A stretch of DNA of 19,624 nt from Candidatus Eiseniibacteriota bacterium (GTDB lineage Bacteria; Eisenbacteria; RBG-16-71-46), in NCBI GenBank assembly GCA_903921835.1, contig CAIXRL010000330.1:1-19624 (forward strand), given 5' to 3'. The translations under genes and the position numbers were made by a program. The notes under the pieces are model-generated. The model searched no databases. It saw nothing but the letters and a program-made list of their open reading frames with translations, and was not told the DNA's origin. Below, one piece after another: positions 1 to 6,281 of the stretch (position 1 is the stretch's first letter; each line of letters opens with the position of its first letter).

Positions 1-152
1 AGAGTGCGAGATGTGCGTCAGCCGCAAGAAGATCGGCCGGCCGCGCCGGAACCGTGTTGCAGACACGATGAGGACAGCGGCCGGTCGAGCTTCGCAGCGG
101 ATGACGCGCAGATCGCGCTCGCAGGCCGCGGGCTCATGAATAATCCGGGCTA
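1..152 (-). repeat. Dispersed inverted-end repeat, copy A (cut by window start)
   Basis: Read on the minus strand, this stretch matches the left two thirds of the 1871-2094 repeat almost base for base. It begins with the same end motif (TAGCCCGGATTATTCATGAG, at 152 down to 133) and continues through the shared core with CTGCGAGCGCG, CTGCGAAGCTCGACCGG and CGCGGCCGGCCGATCTT. The right end lies beyond the window edge. The copy lacks the hairpin insertion present in copy B. It is noncoding in appearance and sits upstream of the membrane glycosyltransferase gene. Confidence 0.8.
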
Positions 153-167
153 GTGCCTGGGCGCGCG

Positions 168-207
168 GATCGCGCTCGCAGGCCGCGGGCTCATGAATCG
201 CCCGGGC
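168..207 (-). repeat. Partial second copy of the repeat's left end
   Basis: A 31-nt stretch (168-198) is an exact direct repeat of 111-141, starting GATCGCGCTCGCAGGCC, so the left terminus of the repeat family occurs twice within 100 bp in the same orientation. The outer end here reads CGCCCGGGCC instead of AATCCGGGCTA, so it is a different variant of the end, not a copy made by assembly error. The in-frame ATG at 193 lies inside this repeat. That is why it was not chosen as the start of the next gene. Confidence 0.75.
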
Positions 208-336
208 CAGGCCGTCCGCGGGCGCCCGGGGAGTTCCAGGGCGGGACGGCAGCAGAGGGAACTTGAAGACGAAAGCGTCGGTCCGGATGACGGGCGTCCC
301 ACGCCGGCCGGGGCGGGAGAGAGCGCCGGTGGCACG

Positions 337-1761
337 GTGAAGCGAAGCACGCACGGAACCGCGGTCGAGGTGTGGCAGTTCCTGATCGTCGCCGGGCTCG
401 TCTTCGCCTCGCGGCTGCTGTTCCTTGGGCCGGGTTACGGATTCGACCCCGACGCGTGGCGGGTTGCGTACGCCGCGAAGGTCATCGCCACCGCCGGTCA
501 CTACGAGGCCTCGCGCTTTCCGGGTTACCCCGTTCAGGAGTTCGCGAGCGCGCTGCTCCTGCGTGGCGGGCCCGCGGCGGTCTGCGGTGCGAGCGCGTTG
601 CTGGCCGCGATCGGCGCGGGGTTCCTCGCGCTCGCGTTCAGGAAGCTCGGAAGCCGCGACGGCGTGCTGGCCGCGCTGGCACTGGCCTCGGCGCCGGCGA
701 TCTTCATCTCGAGCGTCCAGGCGATGGACTACGCATGGGCGCTGGGCTTTGCGCTGGCGAGCCTCTACGCGGCGCTCTGCCGGCGTCCGCTCCTCGCCGG
801 CATTCTCCTGGGCCTGGGAATCGGCTGCCGCCTGCCCACCGGGGCGTGGCTCCTTCCGATCGCTCTCGCGGTGCTCGAACGGAGCTCGCCCGGTCACCGG
901 CTCCGTTCGGCCGCAGTGCTCGTGCTCGCCGCAGCGGTCACCGGTGTGCTTGCCTTCGTCCCGGTGTACCTCGAGTACGGCAGCCGCTTCTTCCGGTACT
1001 ACTACACCAGCTATCCCCCGCTCGTTGCCCTGGCCAAGGAGGCCACGGTGGATCTCTGGGGAATTCCCGGCACGCTCGCGCTCGTGATCCTCGTGCCGGC
1101 GGCCCTGCTGGCGGCGCGCGGAAAGCCGGCCAGGAGCTCGATCCCGGGTACGGCGAATCCACTGCTGATGATCGTATGGGGGCTGGGGATTGCAGTGACG
1201 ATCGCCGTCTACCTGAGGCTTCCCCTGAAGGCCTTCTACCTGATTCCCGTGGTCCCGTTCGCGCTGCTGCTGCTCGGCCAGTCGCTGGAGCGGAGGGCGT
1301 TCCTGGCGATCTGCGTCGCGCTCCTGGTCTCGCCCTGGCTCTTCAAGGTGAGCCAGCCCGGTGGGGAGGACGATGCGGGGTTCACTTCCGGGACGAGCAC
1401 GTTCGTCGTGGCCGGCAAGCCCCTGGTCATGGACTGGCTCCACGGCCCGGTCGTCACCGACCAGGCCCGACGGCGCCGTCGCATGGACTATGTGGACCGC
1501 ACCCTGGCGCTCGCGCACAGACTCCGCAGGGAGAGCGTGGTGGTCGCGTACGACTGGCTTCCGCAGATTCGCGCCCGACTGGGGAGCAAGGTGGATGGGG
1601 ACGTGACCTACGTGTACCTGCTCTCCGCCGCCGAACTGCGGACGCTCAGGTCGCGAGGCATCGACATCTACGACCTCGCCGACGCCGATTGGATGAACAC
1701 CAGGATGAACGGCGTCAGCCTGAGGCTGAACGGAGTCCGCCCGCTGGACCCCGCCGAATGA
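337..1761 (+). CDS. Polytopic membrane glycosyltransferase-like protein (GT-C type)
   Basis: The product has 474 residues from a GTG at 337, with roughly nine hydrophobic membrane segments over residues 12-350 and a soluble C-terminal part. After the first helix comes an acidic loop, GFDPDAWRVA (Asp37, Asp39), then SRFPGYP at about 59-65. That layout is typical of GT-C enzymes related to ArnT and protein mannosyltransferases, which use polyprenyl-phosphate sugars and place catalytic acidic residues in the first outer loop. I infer sugar transfer at the membrane; donor and acceptor are unknown. An ATG at 193 extends the frame by 48 residues, but it lies in the dispersed repeat and the extra residues look noncoding. 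A purine-rich GGGAGAGAG lies upstream of the GTG, at slightly long spacing. A strong hairpin follows the stop codon. The gene appears monocistronic. Confidence 0.68.
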   Translation: MKRSTHGTAVEVWQFLIVAGLVFASRLLFLGPGYGFDPDAWRVAYAAKVIATAGHYEASRFPGYPVQEFASALLLRGGPAAVCGASALLAAIGAGFLALAFRKLGSRDGVLAALALASAPAIFISSVQAMDYAWALGFALASLYAALCRRPLLAGILLGLGIGCRLPTGAWLLPIALAVLERSSPGHRLRSAAVLVLAAAVTGVLAFVPVYLEYGSRFFRYYYTSYPPLVALAKEATVDLWGIPGTLALVILVPAALLAARGKPARSSIPGTANPLLMIVWGLGIAVTIAVYLRLPLKAFYLIPVVPFALLLLGQSLERRAFLAICVALLVSPWLFKVSQPGGEDDAGFTSGTSTFVVAGKPLVMDWLHGPVVTDQARRRRRMDYVDRTLALAHRLRRESVVVAYDWLPQIRARLGSKVDGDVTYVYLLSAAELRTLRSRGIDIYDLADADWMNTRMNGVSLRLNGVRPLDPAE

Positions 1762-1798
1762 GGCGCGGAGGGTTCGCCCCGGCGAGTGCCTCCGCGCC
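1762..1798 (+). terminator. GC-rich hairpin directly after the membrane gene
   Basis: A perfect 10-bp inverted repeat (GGCGCGGAGG at 1762-1771, CCTCCGCGCC at 1789-1798) begins on the base after the stop codon. Its 17-nt loop contains a nested 5-bp stem, TCGCC/GGCGA. No T-tract follows, so this would be a hairpin-only or Rho-assisted terminator or a 3'-end stabiliser. The position argues for a 3'-end role. Confidence 0.5.
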
Positions 1799-1870
1799 AC
1801 GCGCCGGCCGCGAGGCGAACGCCCTGCGGCAGGAGCGCCTTGCGCCTTGGCGCGACACCGCGCCTCGCGC

Positions 1871-2094
1871 TAGCCCGGAGTATTCATGAGCCCGCCGCCT
1901 GCGAGCGCGGTCTGCGCGTCATCCGCTGCGAAGCTCGACCGGCCGCTGTCCTCATCGTGTGGACAACACGGTTCCGGCGCGGCCGGCCGATCTTGGGGCA
2001 CCCACCGAAGGTGGGTCCGGCTGACGCACATCCCGCACTCTCGGCTCTCGCACTCTCGCACTCTCGGCTGGCGGTTCATGAATGATCCGGGCTA
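1871..2094 (+). repeat. Dispersed inverted-end repeat, copy B (complete, 224 bp)
   Basis: This is the complete copy. Its left end (1871-1892, starting TAGCCCGGAG) and right end (2073-2094, ending GATCCGGGCTA) are inverted repeats matching at 19 of 22 positions, both centred on a CATGA/TCATG core. The body matches copy A (minus strand, 1-152) and copy C (13971-14106). Relative to those it has an extra segment with a tight hairpin (ACCCACC-GAA-GGTGGGT, 2000-2016) and two extra units of a CACTCTCG-type short repeat near 2039-2068. There is no open frame for a transposase. It resembles a nonautonomous MITE-like or palindromic intergenic element. Confidence 0.8.
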
Positions 2095-2171
2095 GGCTGC
2101 GCACGTCTGCGTGTCCGCTGCGCGCGCCCGCGCGGTGAGGCGGAACGTTCACTTCGCGCACGGGGGTTGAT

Positions 2172-2786
2172 GTGAGTTCTGTCCTGACAGCGGTCCTGGC
2201 GGTTGGCGCCGTGGTGGTGGTGGCGCTGCTGGCGCGCGCGGGTTCGCGCGGCGAGGAGACGCCGCGTCCTGTGAACGATGCGCTCCCGGGGGACGAGGAT
2301 GTGCCCGCGGATGCGGACGAGGACGACGGGGACGAGTGGGAGTCGGTGGACGTGGTCGCGGTGACCTCGGATGGCTACGCGCTCGTGCCGGACACGCACG
2401 TGGTGCGGCTCGTGCCTCCGCACGAGGAGGGCGACGCGTGGAAGGCGGGCGAGACGGGCCGCAATCGCCGCGGCGAAATGGCTCTCGCGATGACCTGGCA
2501 GAACGGGGATTTCACCGGCGCGCGCGTCGTGCAGGGCGCCGCGGACGAAGGCCCGTGGCGATTCGAGGCGCTGGGACGCGACGGGGAGTACGCCGCGTTC
2601 GTGTTCGAGACCCGCGAGGGCGCCGACGCGGCGCTCAACGTGTTCCAGTCGCGTGGTGTGGTGCGTCACGGCCACGACGAGGACGGCAACCCGGCCCCGC
2701 CCTCGGCAGAGCAGTTCGAGGAGGCGCGTCGCGTCTACCTCGAGACCGAAGCCGCGCTCGAGCTGGGCGACGACCAGGAAGGCTGA
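2172..2786 (+). CDS. Membrane-anchored acidic protein of unknown function
   Basis: The product has 204 residues from a GTG at 2172, preceded by a GGGGG run about five bases upstream. The ATG two bases earlier is immediately followed by a stop and cannot be used. Residues 4-21 form one hydrophobic helix (VLTAVLAVGAVVVVALLA) that reads as a signal anchor. A strongly acidic Asp/Glu linker follows (about 28-60), then a globular part of about 130 residues (SDGYALVPDTHVVRLVPP and onward) ending in a Glu-rich helix. I do not recognise the family. The likely topology is a single N-terminal helix with a soluble domain outside or facing the periplasm. It stands 83 nt before the B12 gene and may be cotranscribed, although a hairpin followed by TTT lies between them. 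Confidence 0.7.
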   Translation: MSSVLTAVLAVGAVVVVALLARAGSRGEETPRPVNDALPGDEDVPADADEDDGDEWESVDVVAVTSDGYALVPDTHVVRLVPPHEEGDAWKAGETGRNRRGEMALAMTWQNGDFTGARVVQGAADEGPWRFEALGRDGEYAAFVFETREGADAALNVFQSRGVVRHGHDEDGNPAPPSAEQFEEARRVYLETEAALELGDDQEG

Positions 2787-2818
2787 GCACCCCGGGTTGG
2801 TGTTGGGCAGAAGGGTGG

Positions 2819-2842
2819 GCCCGCCGGGTCCGTGCGGGCTTT
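2819..2842 (+). terminator. Possible weak terminator or attenuator hairpin
   Basis: GCCCGC (2819-2824) and GCGGGC (2834-2839) pair around a 9-nt loop and are followed directly by TTT. The stem is short and the T-tract minimal, so partial termination between the acidic membrane protein and the B12 gene is possible but unproven. Confidence 0.3.
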
Positions 2843-2869
2843 CGAGGTGACGCGAGAGGAGAGCTTCTG

Positions 2870-3703
2870 ATGCAGCGCAAGATCCGAGTGCTGGTGGGCA
2901 AGCCGGGCCTGGACGGACACGATCGCGGCGCCAAGGTGGTTGCCGCCGCGCTGCGCGACGCGGGCATGGAGGTCATCTACACCGGGCTGCACCAGACCCC
3001 CGAGCAGATCGTCGATGCCGCGGTGCAGGAGGACGTGGACGTGGTCGCGCTCTCCGTGCTCTCGGGTGCGCACATGACGATCTTCCCCGAGGTGGGCCGT
3101 CTGATGTTTGCGGCCGGCATCGGCGAGAAGCTGCTCACCGGCGGCGGGATCATTCCCGCCGACGACATGAAGGCGCTTTACGAGCAGGGTGCCGGCCGGC
3201 TGTTCGGGCCGGGCTCGTCGACCGTGGACATCGTCGCCTACATCCGCGAGTGGTACGCCGGGCGCTTCGGCGCCGACGCGCTGCCGCCGCTGCCGCCCCC
3301 ACCGCCGCGGCCGCAGCCCGTGATCGGTTCCGGTCCGACCCCCGCTCGCGCCGCCACCGTGCTCGACGCTCATCATGCGCGCGCCGCGAGGCGGCCCGCG
3401 AAGCGCTCGCGCGCCGGCGTGGCGAAGAAGTCCGCCGCGCCGGCGCGGAAGAAGAGCGCCGCGCCCGGCAAGGCCGCGGCGAGGAAGGCCTCACCGAAGC
3501 CGGCGGCGCCTGCGAAGGCCGCAACGAAGCGGGTCGCGCCGAAGCGGCGCGCGAAACCGACGCGGCCGGCAAAGGCGGCGCCGAAGCGGCGCGCGAAACC
3601 GGTGCGGCCCGTGAAGACCGCGAGGAAGCCGGCGCCGCGCAGGGCTGCCGGCACGCGCTCCGCGAAGAAGCGGGTGGCTGGCCGGGGCGCGCGCACGCGT
3701 TGA
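2870..3703 (+). CDS. Methylmalonyl-CoA mutase-type B12-binding domain with histone-H1-like basic tail
   Basis: The product has 277 residues from an ATG at 2870, with GAGAGGAGAG just upstream. Residues 1-135 are a cobalamin-binding Rossmann domain of the methylmalonyl-CoA mutase C-terminal (small subunit) type. It has the DxHxxG motif DGHDRG (Asp15, His17, Gly20; His17 would be the lower cobalt ligand), SVLSG (62-66) and TGGGI (90-94). In the family this domain pairs with a separate catalytic large subunit to interconvert methylmalonyl-CoA and succinyl-CoA; no large subunit is in the window. A proline-rich linker (about 138-153) leads to an unusual tail (about 160-277) made almost only of Ala, Lys, Arg and Pro, with repeats such as APKRRAKP, like histone H1 or bacterial H1-like proteins. 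Third-position G/C in this frame supports the tail as real coding sequence. The stop overlaps the next start (TTGA). Confidence 0.88.
   Translation: MQRKIRVLVGKPGLDGHDRGAKVVAAALRDAGMEVIYTGLHQTPEQIVDAAVQEDVDVVALSVLSGAHMTIFPEVGRLMFAAGIGEKLLTGGGIIPADDMKALYEQGAGRLFGPGSSTVDIVAYIREWYAGRFGADALPPLPPPPPRPQPVIGSGPTPARAATVLDAHHARAARRPAKRSRAGVAKKSAAPARKKSAAPGKAAARKASPKPAAPAKAATKRVAPKRRAKPTRPAKAAPKRRAKPVRPVKTARKPAPRRAAGTRSAKKRVAGRGARTR
3538..3601 (+). repeat. 42-nt tandem unit in the basic tail
   Basis: A 22-nt segment, beginning GCCGAAGCGGCGCGCGAAAC, occurs at 3538-3559 and again at 3580-3601. The period is 42 nt (14 codons), and each copy encodes APKRRAKP. The flanking codons are similar but diverged. 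This is an in-frame duplication within the Lys/Arg/Ala/Pro tail of the B12 protein. Confidence 0.75.
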
Positions 3704-4332
3704 GCCGCTTGCTCGTGGTGCTCGACGGCAGCCCGCTGCCGGACGGCAGCGTCGCGAGGATGTTGGGCGCGGCCGCCGACGGCGCGCGCGCGGCGGGCGG
3801 CGAGGTCGAGCTCCACCGCTGCTACGACCTCGCGGTGCGGCCGTGCATGGCGTGCGGGCCGGACGCCACGCCCGGCTACTGCGTCTTTCACGATGGCATG
3901 GACGCCGTGTACGCCGCGCTCGAACGCTCGCACGCTGTGGTGGTGGGCTCGCCGGTCCACTTCGACACCGTGAGTGGTCCGCTCAAGCTGGTCATGGACC
4001 GCTGCAACTGCGTCACGCCGCTGGTGACGCTGGCGGACGGCCGGCAGGATTGCGTGCCGAAGTGGCCGCGCTCCCGGCGTGGCGCCTTCGTCACCGCCTG
4101 CAGCGCCGGCCGTCGCCCCGACTTCGCGGAGCGCAGCGTCCGCGGATTCCTGCGCTGGGTGGGCGCCCAATGGGAGGAGACGCTGGCGTGGTCGCACGCC
4201 GACAACGAACGCGGTAGCGTACCCGCGGATACGCTCGCGGCGGCGCGCGCGCTGGGACGGCGCCTCATCGAGGGCGAACCGCCCGGGGGCGGACGGGCAG
4301 GTGAGCCGGAGGATTCCACATGGCCGAAGTGA
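3700..4332 (+). CDS. Flavodoxin-fold NADPH-dependent FMN reductase-like protein
   Basis: The product has 210 residues from a TTG at 3700 whose last two bases belong to the upstream TGA stop, suggesting translational coupling. The beta1-loop LLVVLDGSPLPDGS (4-17) is the phosphate-binding loop of FMN reductase/iron-sulfur flavoprotein relatives. VVGSPVHFDTVSGPLKLVMD (81-100) is the second FMN-contact segment. Between them RPCMACGP (47-54) and YCVF (60-63) supply Cys49, Cys52 and Cys61. Iron-sulfur flavoproteins normally have a further Cys in this loop, which I do not see, so a 4Fe-4S cluster is doubtful. The role is probably flavin-dependent electron transfer or reduction in the cytosol; substrate unknown. 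A GTG at 3715 is a less likely start because it would remove beta1. The 3' end overlaps the next gene by 13 bases. Confidence 0.8.
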   Translation: MSRLLVVLDGSPLPDGSVARMLGAAADGARAAGGEVELHRCYDLAVRPCMACGPDATPGYCVFHDGMDAVYAALERSHAVVVGSPVHFDTVSGPLKLVMDRCNCVTPLVTLADGRQDCVPKWPRSRRGAFVTACSAGRRPDFAERSVRGFLRWVGAQWEETLAWSHADNERGSVPADTLAAARALGRRLIEGEPPGGGRAGEPEDSTWPK

Positions 4333-4919
4333 CGGAACTGGTGCAGGAAGCGGTCGAACACGCGCGCGAATCTCGGCTCAACTCGTGGATCGCCCTGCTG
4401 GTGGCGATCACCGCCGTGATGATGGCGCTGTGCAACATCAAGGACGGAAACGTCGTTCAGGCCATGTCCCAGGCGCAGGCACACAGCGTGGACGCGTGGT
4501 CGTACTTCCAGTCCAAGAGCACCAAGCAGCACCTGGCCGAGAACATGGCCGACCAGATGGAGGTGCAGCTCGCGATTTCGCCCGGCCTGGCGCCCGACCT
4601 GCGCGGCCAGCTCGCGACCCGCCTCGTGAAATACCGCGGGCAGGTCTCCGCCTACGCCGCGGAGAAGGACAGCATACAGAAGCAGGCGGTGGGGTTCGCC
4701 GCGGAGTACGATCGCCTCAACATCCACGACGACCAGTTCGACATGGCCGATGCGACGTTCTCGATCTCGGTCGCGCTCTACGGCATCACCGCGCTGACGC
4801 GCCGCCGCTGGCTGCTCGTCATGGCGCTGCTCGCGACGTTGTTCGGCGCCTTCTCGGGAGCGTGCGGATTCCTGGGGGCATCGTTCCATCCCTCGTGGCT
4901 CACCGGTTGGCTCGGCTGA
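4320..4919 (+). CDS. DUF4337 family membrane protein
   Basis: The product has 199 residues from an ATG with an ideal GGAGG seven bases upstream, inside the end of the flavoprotein gene. There is one helix at about 22-40, a charged helical middle with the DAWSYFQSKSTKQHLAE signature (58-74), and two closely spaced C-terminal helices (about 145-160 and 164-188) separated by RRR. This order and the W-x-x-[FY]-Q-x-K-S-x-K motif are characteristic of DUF4337. The function of that family is unknown. The 70-residue middle probably forms a coiled coil outside or beside the membrane. Overlap with the preceding gene indicates cotranscription. Confidence 0.85.
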   Translation: MAEVTELVQEAVEHARESRLNSWIALLVAITAVMMALCNIKDGNVVQAMSQAQAHSVDAWSYFQSKSTKQHLAENMADQMEVQLAISPGLAPDLRGQLATRLVKYRGQVSAYAAEKDSIQKQAVGFAAEYDRLNIHDDQFDMADATFSISVALYGITALTRRRWLLVMALLATLFGAFSGACGFLGASFHPSWLTGWLG

Positions 4920-4948
4920 CCATTCCGCTCCCCGGGAAAGGGCTTCCC

Positions 4949-5614
4949 TTGATCGCGCTCGCACTCGCACTGCAACTGCTCGCAGCCGCCGTCCCCGCCG
5001 CGTCCGATGCCGGCCGCACGCCGCTCGCTCCGGGCGCACCGAAGTTCGCGCAGCTTGTCTCCCTCACCGGCGTGCCCGCCGATTCCAGCATGCGCATGGA
5101 GTTCCTGTCCGGGTTCCGCGGCGTCTTCGCGCTCGACGAGGTCCCCGGTGAGCGGCTGTCCCGGGGCAGCGGGTGGAATACGGGTCTGCCGCTGCCGAAC
5201 CGCTTCCGGCTGCTCGAGGGCTCGCCGGCGGACGACGCCTGGAAGCTCGAGGTCGTGATCGGCTCGCCGCCGCCGCTGCACACGCAGGCGAGCGCGCACC
5301 GCACGGCGCACACGATCCCGACGCGCCGCACCTCGCGCGGGATGATCGTCGCGTTCGTGATGCACGTGCCCGATCCCGCGGGCGGACCCTCGCGCGCCGT
5401 GCAGTCGCGCTTCGCGTTCGTGTTTCCCGCGGCCGGGGCGTCAGCCGCGGGCGACCTCGCGGTGCCCTCGAACGGCTACGCGTTCCCGTGGGGCCAGGCC
5501 GGCCGCATCGTCGGTTCGCTCGCGCTCGAGGCGCTGCATCGCGAGAGCGGGGACATCGTGGACGCGGAACGCATGGACATCCAACCCGCCGTGCGCGCCG
5601 ACGCCGGCCGCTGA
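4949..5614 (+). CDS. Secreted protein of unknown function
   Basis: The product has 221 residues from a TTG at 4949, chosen because GGGAAAGGG lies seven bases upstream and because it places a clean signal peptide at the N-terminus (MIALALALQLLAAAVPAASD, cleavage near Ala17-Ala18). The same frame stays open far upstream, but only as a shadow of the DUF4337 and flavoprotein genes. The mature part looks beta-rich. It has segments such as WKLEVVIGSPPPL (98-110), GMIVAFVMHVPDP (131-143) and QSRFAFVFPAAG (152-163), and ends with a helix near LALEALHRESGD. I do not recognise the family. It is probably periplasmic or exported. It starts 29 nt after the DUF4337 gene and is followed 13 nt later by a lipoprotein gene, so an envelope-related operon is likely. 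Confidence 0.72.
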   Translation: MIALALALQLLAAAVPAASDAGRTPLAPGAPKFAQLVSLTGVPADSSMRMEFLSGFRGVFALDEVPGERLSRGSGWNTGLPLPNRFRLLEGSPADDAWKLEVVIGSPPPLHTQASAHRTAHTIPTRRTSRGMIVAFVMHVPDPAGGPSRAVQSRFAFVFPAAGASAAGDLAVPSNGYAFPWGQAGRIVGSLALEALHRESGDIVDAERMDIQPAVRADAGR

Positions 5615-5627
5615 TCCGGAGGGACAC

Positions 5628-5864
5628 ATGAGGGTTCGCCGCCTGATCGTCCTCGCCGCCGCGCTCGCCGCACCCATGGCGTTCGCCGCACTCGCCGGCT
5701 GCTCGCGCTCCGCCGAGCGGCCGGCCTCGACGCTCACCGAGGCGCAGCGCGACAGCGCCATCGCGCGCTCCTCGCTGCCCGGCGCCGACGTCGTGGGCCG
5801 CGCGATGCAGGCGTCCGGCCGGGAGGCGCGCCGCGCCGCCGCAATGGACTCGACCTACCGCTGA
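5628..5864 (+). CDS. Small lipoprotein, unknown function
   Basis: The product has 78 residues from an ATG with GGAGGG six to seven bases upstream. A basic start (MRVRR) and a hydrophobic segment end in the lipobox LAGC (22-25), so Cys25 would be lipidated after signal peptidase II cleavage. The mature 54 residues are polar and probably helical (TLTEAQRDSAIARSSLPG), with no recognised domain. It is the last gene of the block that begins with the B12 protein. A peripheral envelope role is inferred from the lipobox and from the neighbouring secreted and membrane proteins. Confidence 0.72.
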   Translation: MRVRRLIVLAAALAAPMAFAALAGCSRSAERPASTLTEAQRDSAIARSSLPGADVVGRAMQASGREARRAAAMDSTYR

Positions 5865-5933
5865 AGCCCGCCCGGCGCGCCCGCTCGCGACCGGCGGGCC
5901 ACGATCCGGCTCCGTTCCCGGCGGCGATGCCCG

Positions 5934-5976
5934 ATCTTGCGCGGGCAGGCCGCGCTTCATGAATGATCCGGGCCCG
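5934..5976 (+). repeat. Remnant of the dispersed repeat (right end only)
   Basis: CGATCTTGCG followed closely by CTTCATGAATGATCCGGGCC (5956-5975) reproduces the interior CGATCTT motif and the right terminus of copy B. Most of the body between them is missing. It looks like an internally deleted or solo-end copy, and it lies between gene blocks like the other copies. Confidence 0.6.
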
Positions 5977-6173
5977 AGGGGCAGAGCGCGCGGACCCGCG
6001 CGCCGGGCGGCCGCCGCGTGCATTTGCCACTCTGGCGCGCCTTCGCGGCGCCCGCCGGACTCCGCGCGGGGAATCCCGTGGCGCCGTTCCACGGCACGAA
6101 GCGCATACTGCGGCCATGTCATCGTGCGGGAGGGCCGTGTCGCACCCGGAATCTCCCGCACCCGAGCGTCTGT

Positions 6174-6185
6174 CATCACGTGATG
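6174..6185. promoter_or_regulatory. Perfect 12-bp palindrome, candidate operator
   Basis: CATCACGTGATG is a perfect palindrome 96 bases upstream of the malic enzyme ATG, in otherwise noncoding DNA. Its size and symmetry suit a dimeric regulator. Which protein binds, if any, cannot be told from the sequence. Confidence 0.3.
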
Positions 6186-6245
6186 CCACCGGTCCTGGAT
6201 CCGTGGCTCCCCCGTTCGACGACGGCGCGAGTGTCCGTTCCGATT

Positions 6246-6267
6246 CCCGGGGGCCGGTTCCCCCGGG
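6246..6267 (+). promoter_or_regulatory. Leader hairpin next to the malic enzyme RBS
   Basis: CCCGGGGG (6246-6253) and CCCCCGGG (6260-6267) form a perfect 8-bp all-GC stem with a CCGGTT loop. It ends three bases before the GAGG ribosome-binding site (6271-6274). A stem this stable in the leader could affect initiation or mRNA stability. Any regulatory role is inference. Confidence 0.35.
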
Positions 6268-6281
6268 CGCGAGGTCAGACC

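Larger units (their letters stand above)
1762..2171. other. 410-nt intergenic region: hairpin plus full repeat copy B
   Basis: No credible gene lies here. The region holds the post-stop hairpin (1762-1798), a pair of distant inverted 9-mers (CGCGAGGCG at 1809-1817, CGCCTCGCG at 1861-1869) and the complete dispersed repeat (1871-2094). Short open frames that cross it read through the repeat and have no protein-like character. Confidence 0.7.
5865..6281. other. 417-nt intergenic region upstream of malic enzyme
   Basis: No gene is supported here, although the malic enzyme frame happens to stay open from 6018. The region contains a weak inverted repeat after the lipoprotein stop (GCCCGCC near 5866 with GGCGGGC ending at 5899, one bulge). 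It also holds a repeat-family remnant (5934-5976), a perfect 12-bp palindrome (6174-6185) and an 8-bp hairpin just before the malic enzyme ribosome-binding site. The malic enzyme promoter should lie here, but no convincing -35/-10 pair is visible. Confidence 0.6.

Noticed and set aside
3250..3699. Upstream extension of the flavoprotein frame through the B12 gene's tail
   Set aside because: It is a shadow frame of Arg/Ala/Glu low complexity. The flavodoxin fold begins at the TTG at 3700, and third-position G/C supports the B12 frame there.
6018..6281. N-terminal extension of malic enzyme by 88 residues
   Set aside because: The extension covers noncoding-looking DNA with a palindrome and a hairpin. 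The ATG at 6282 has a proper ribosome-binding site and gives the normal family length.
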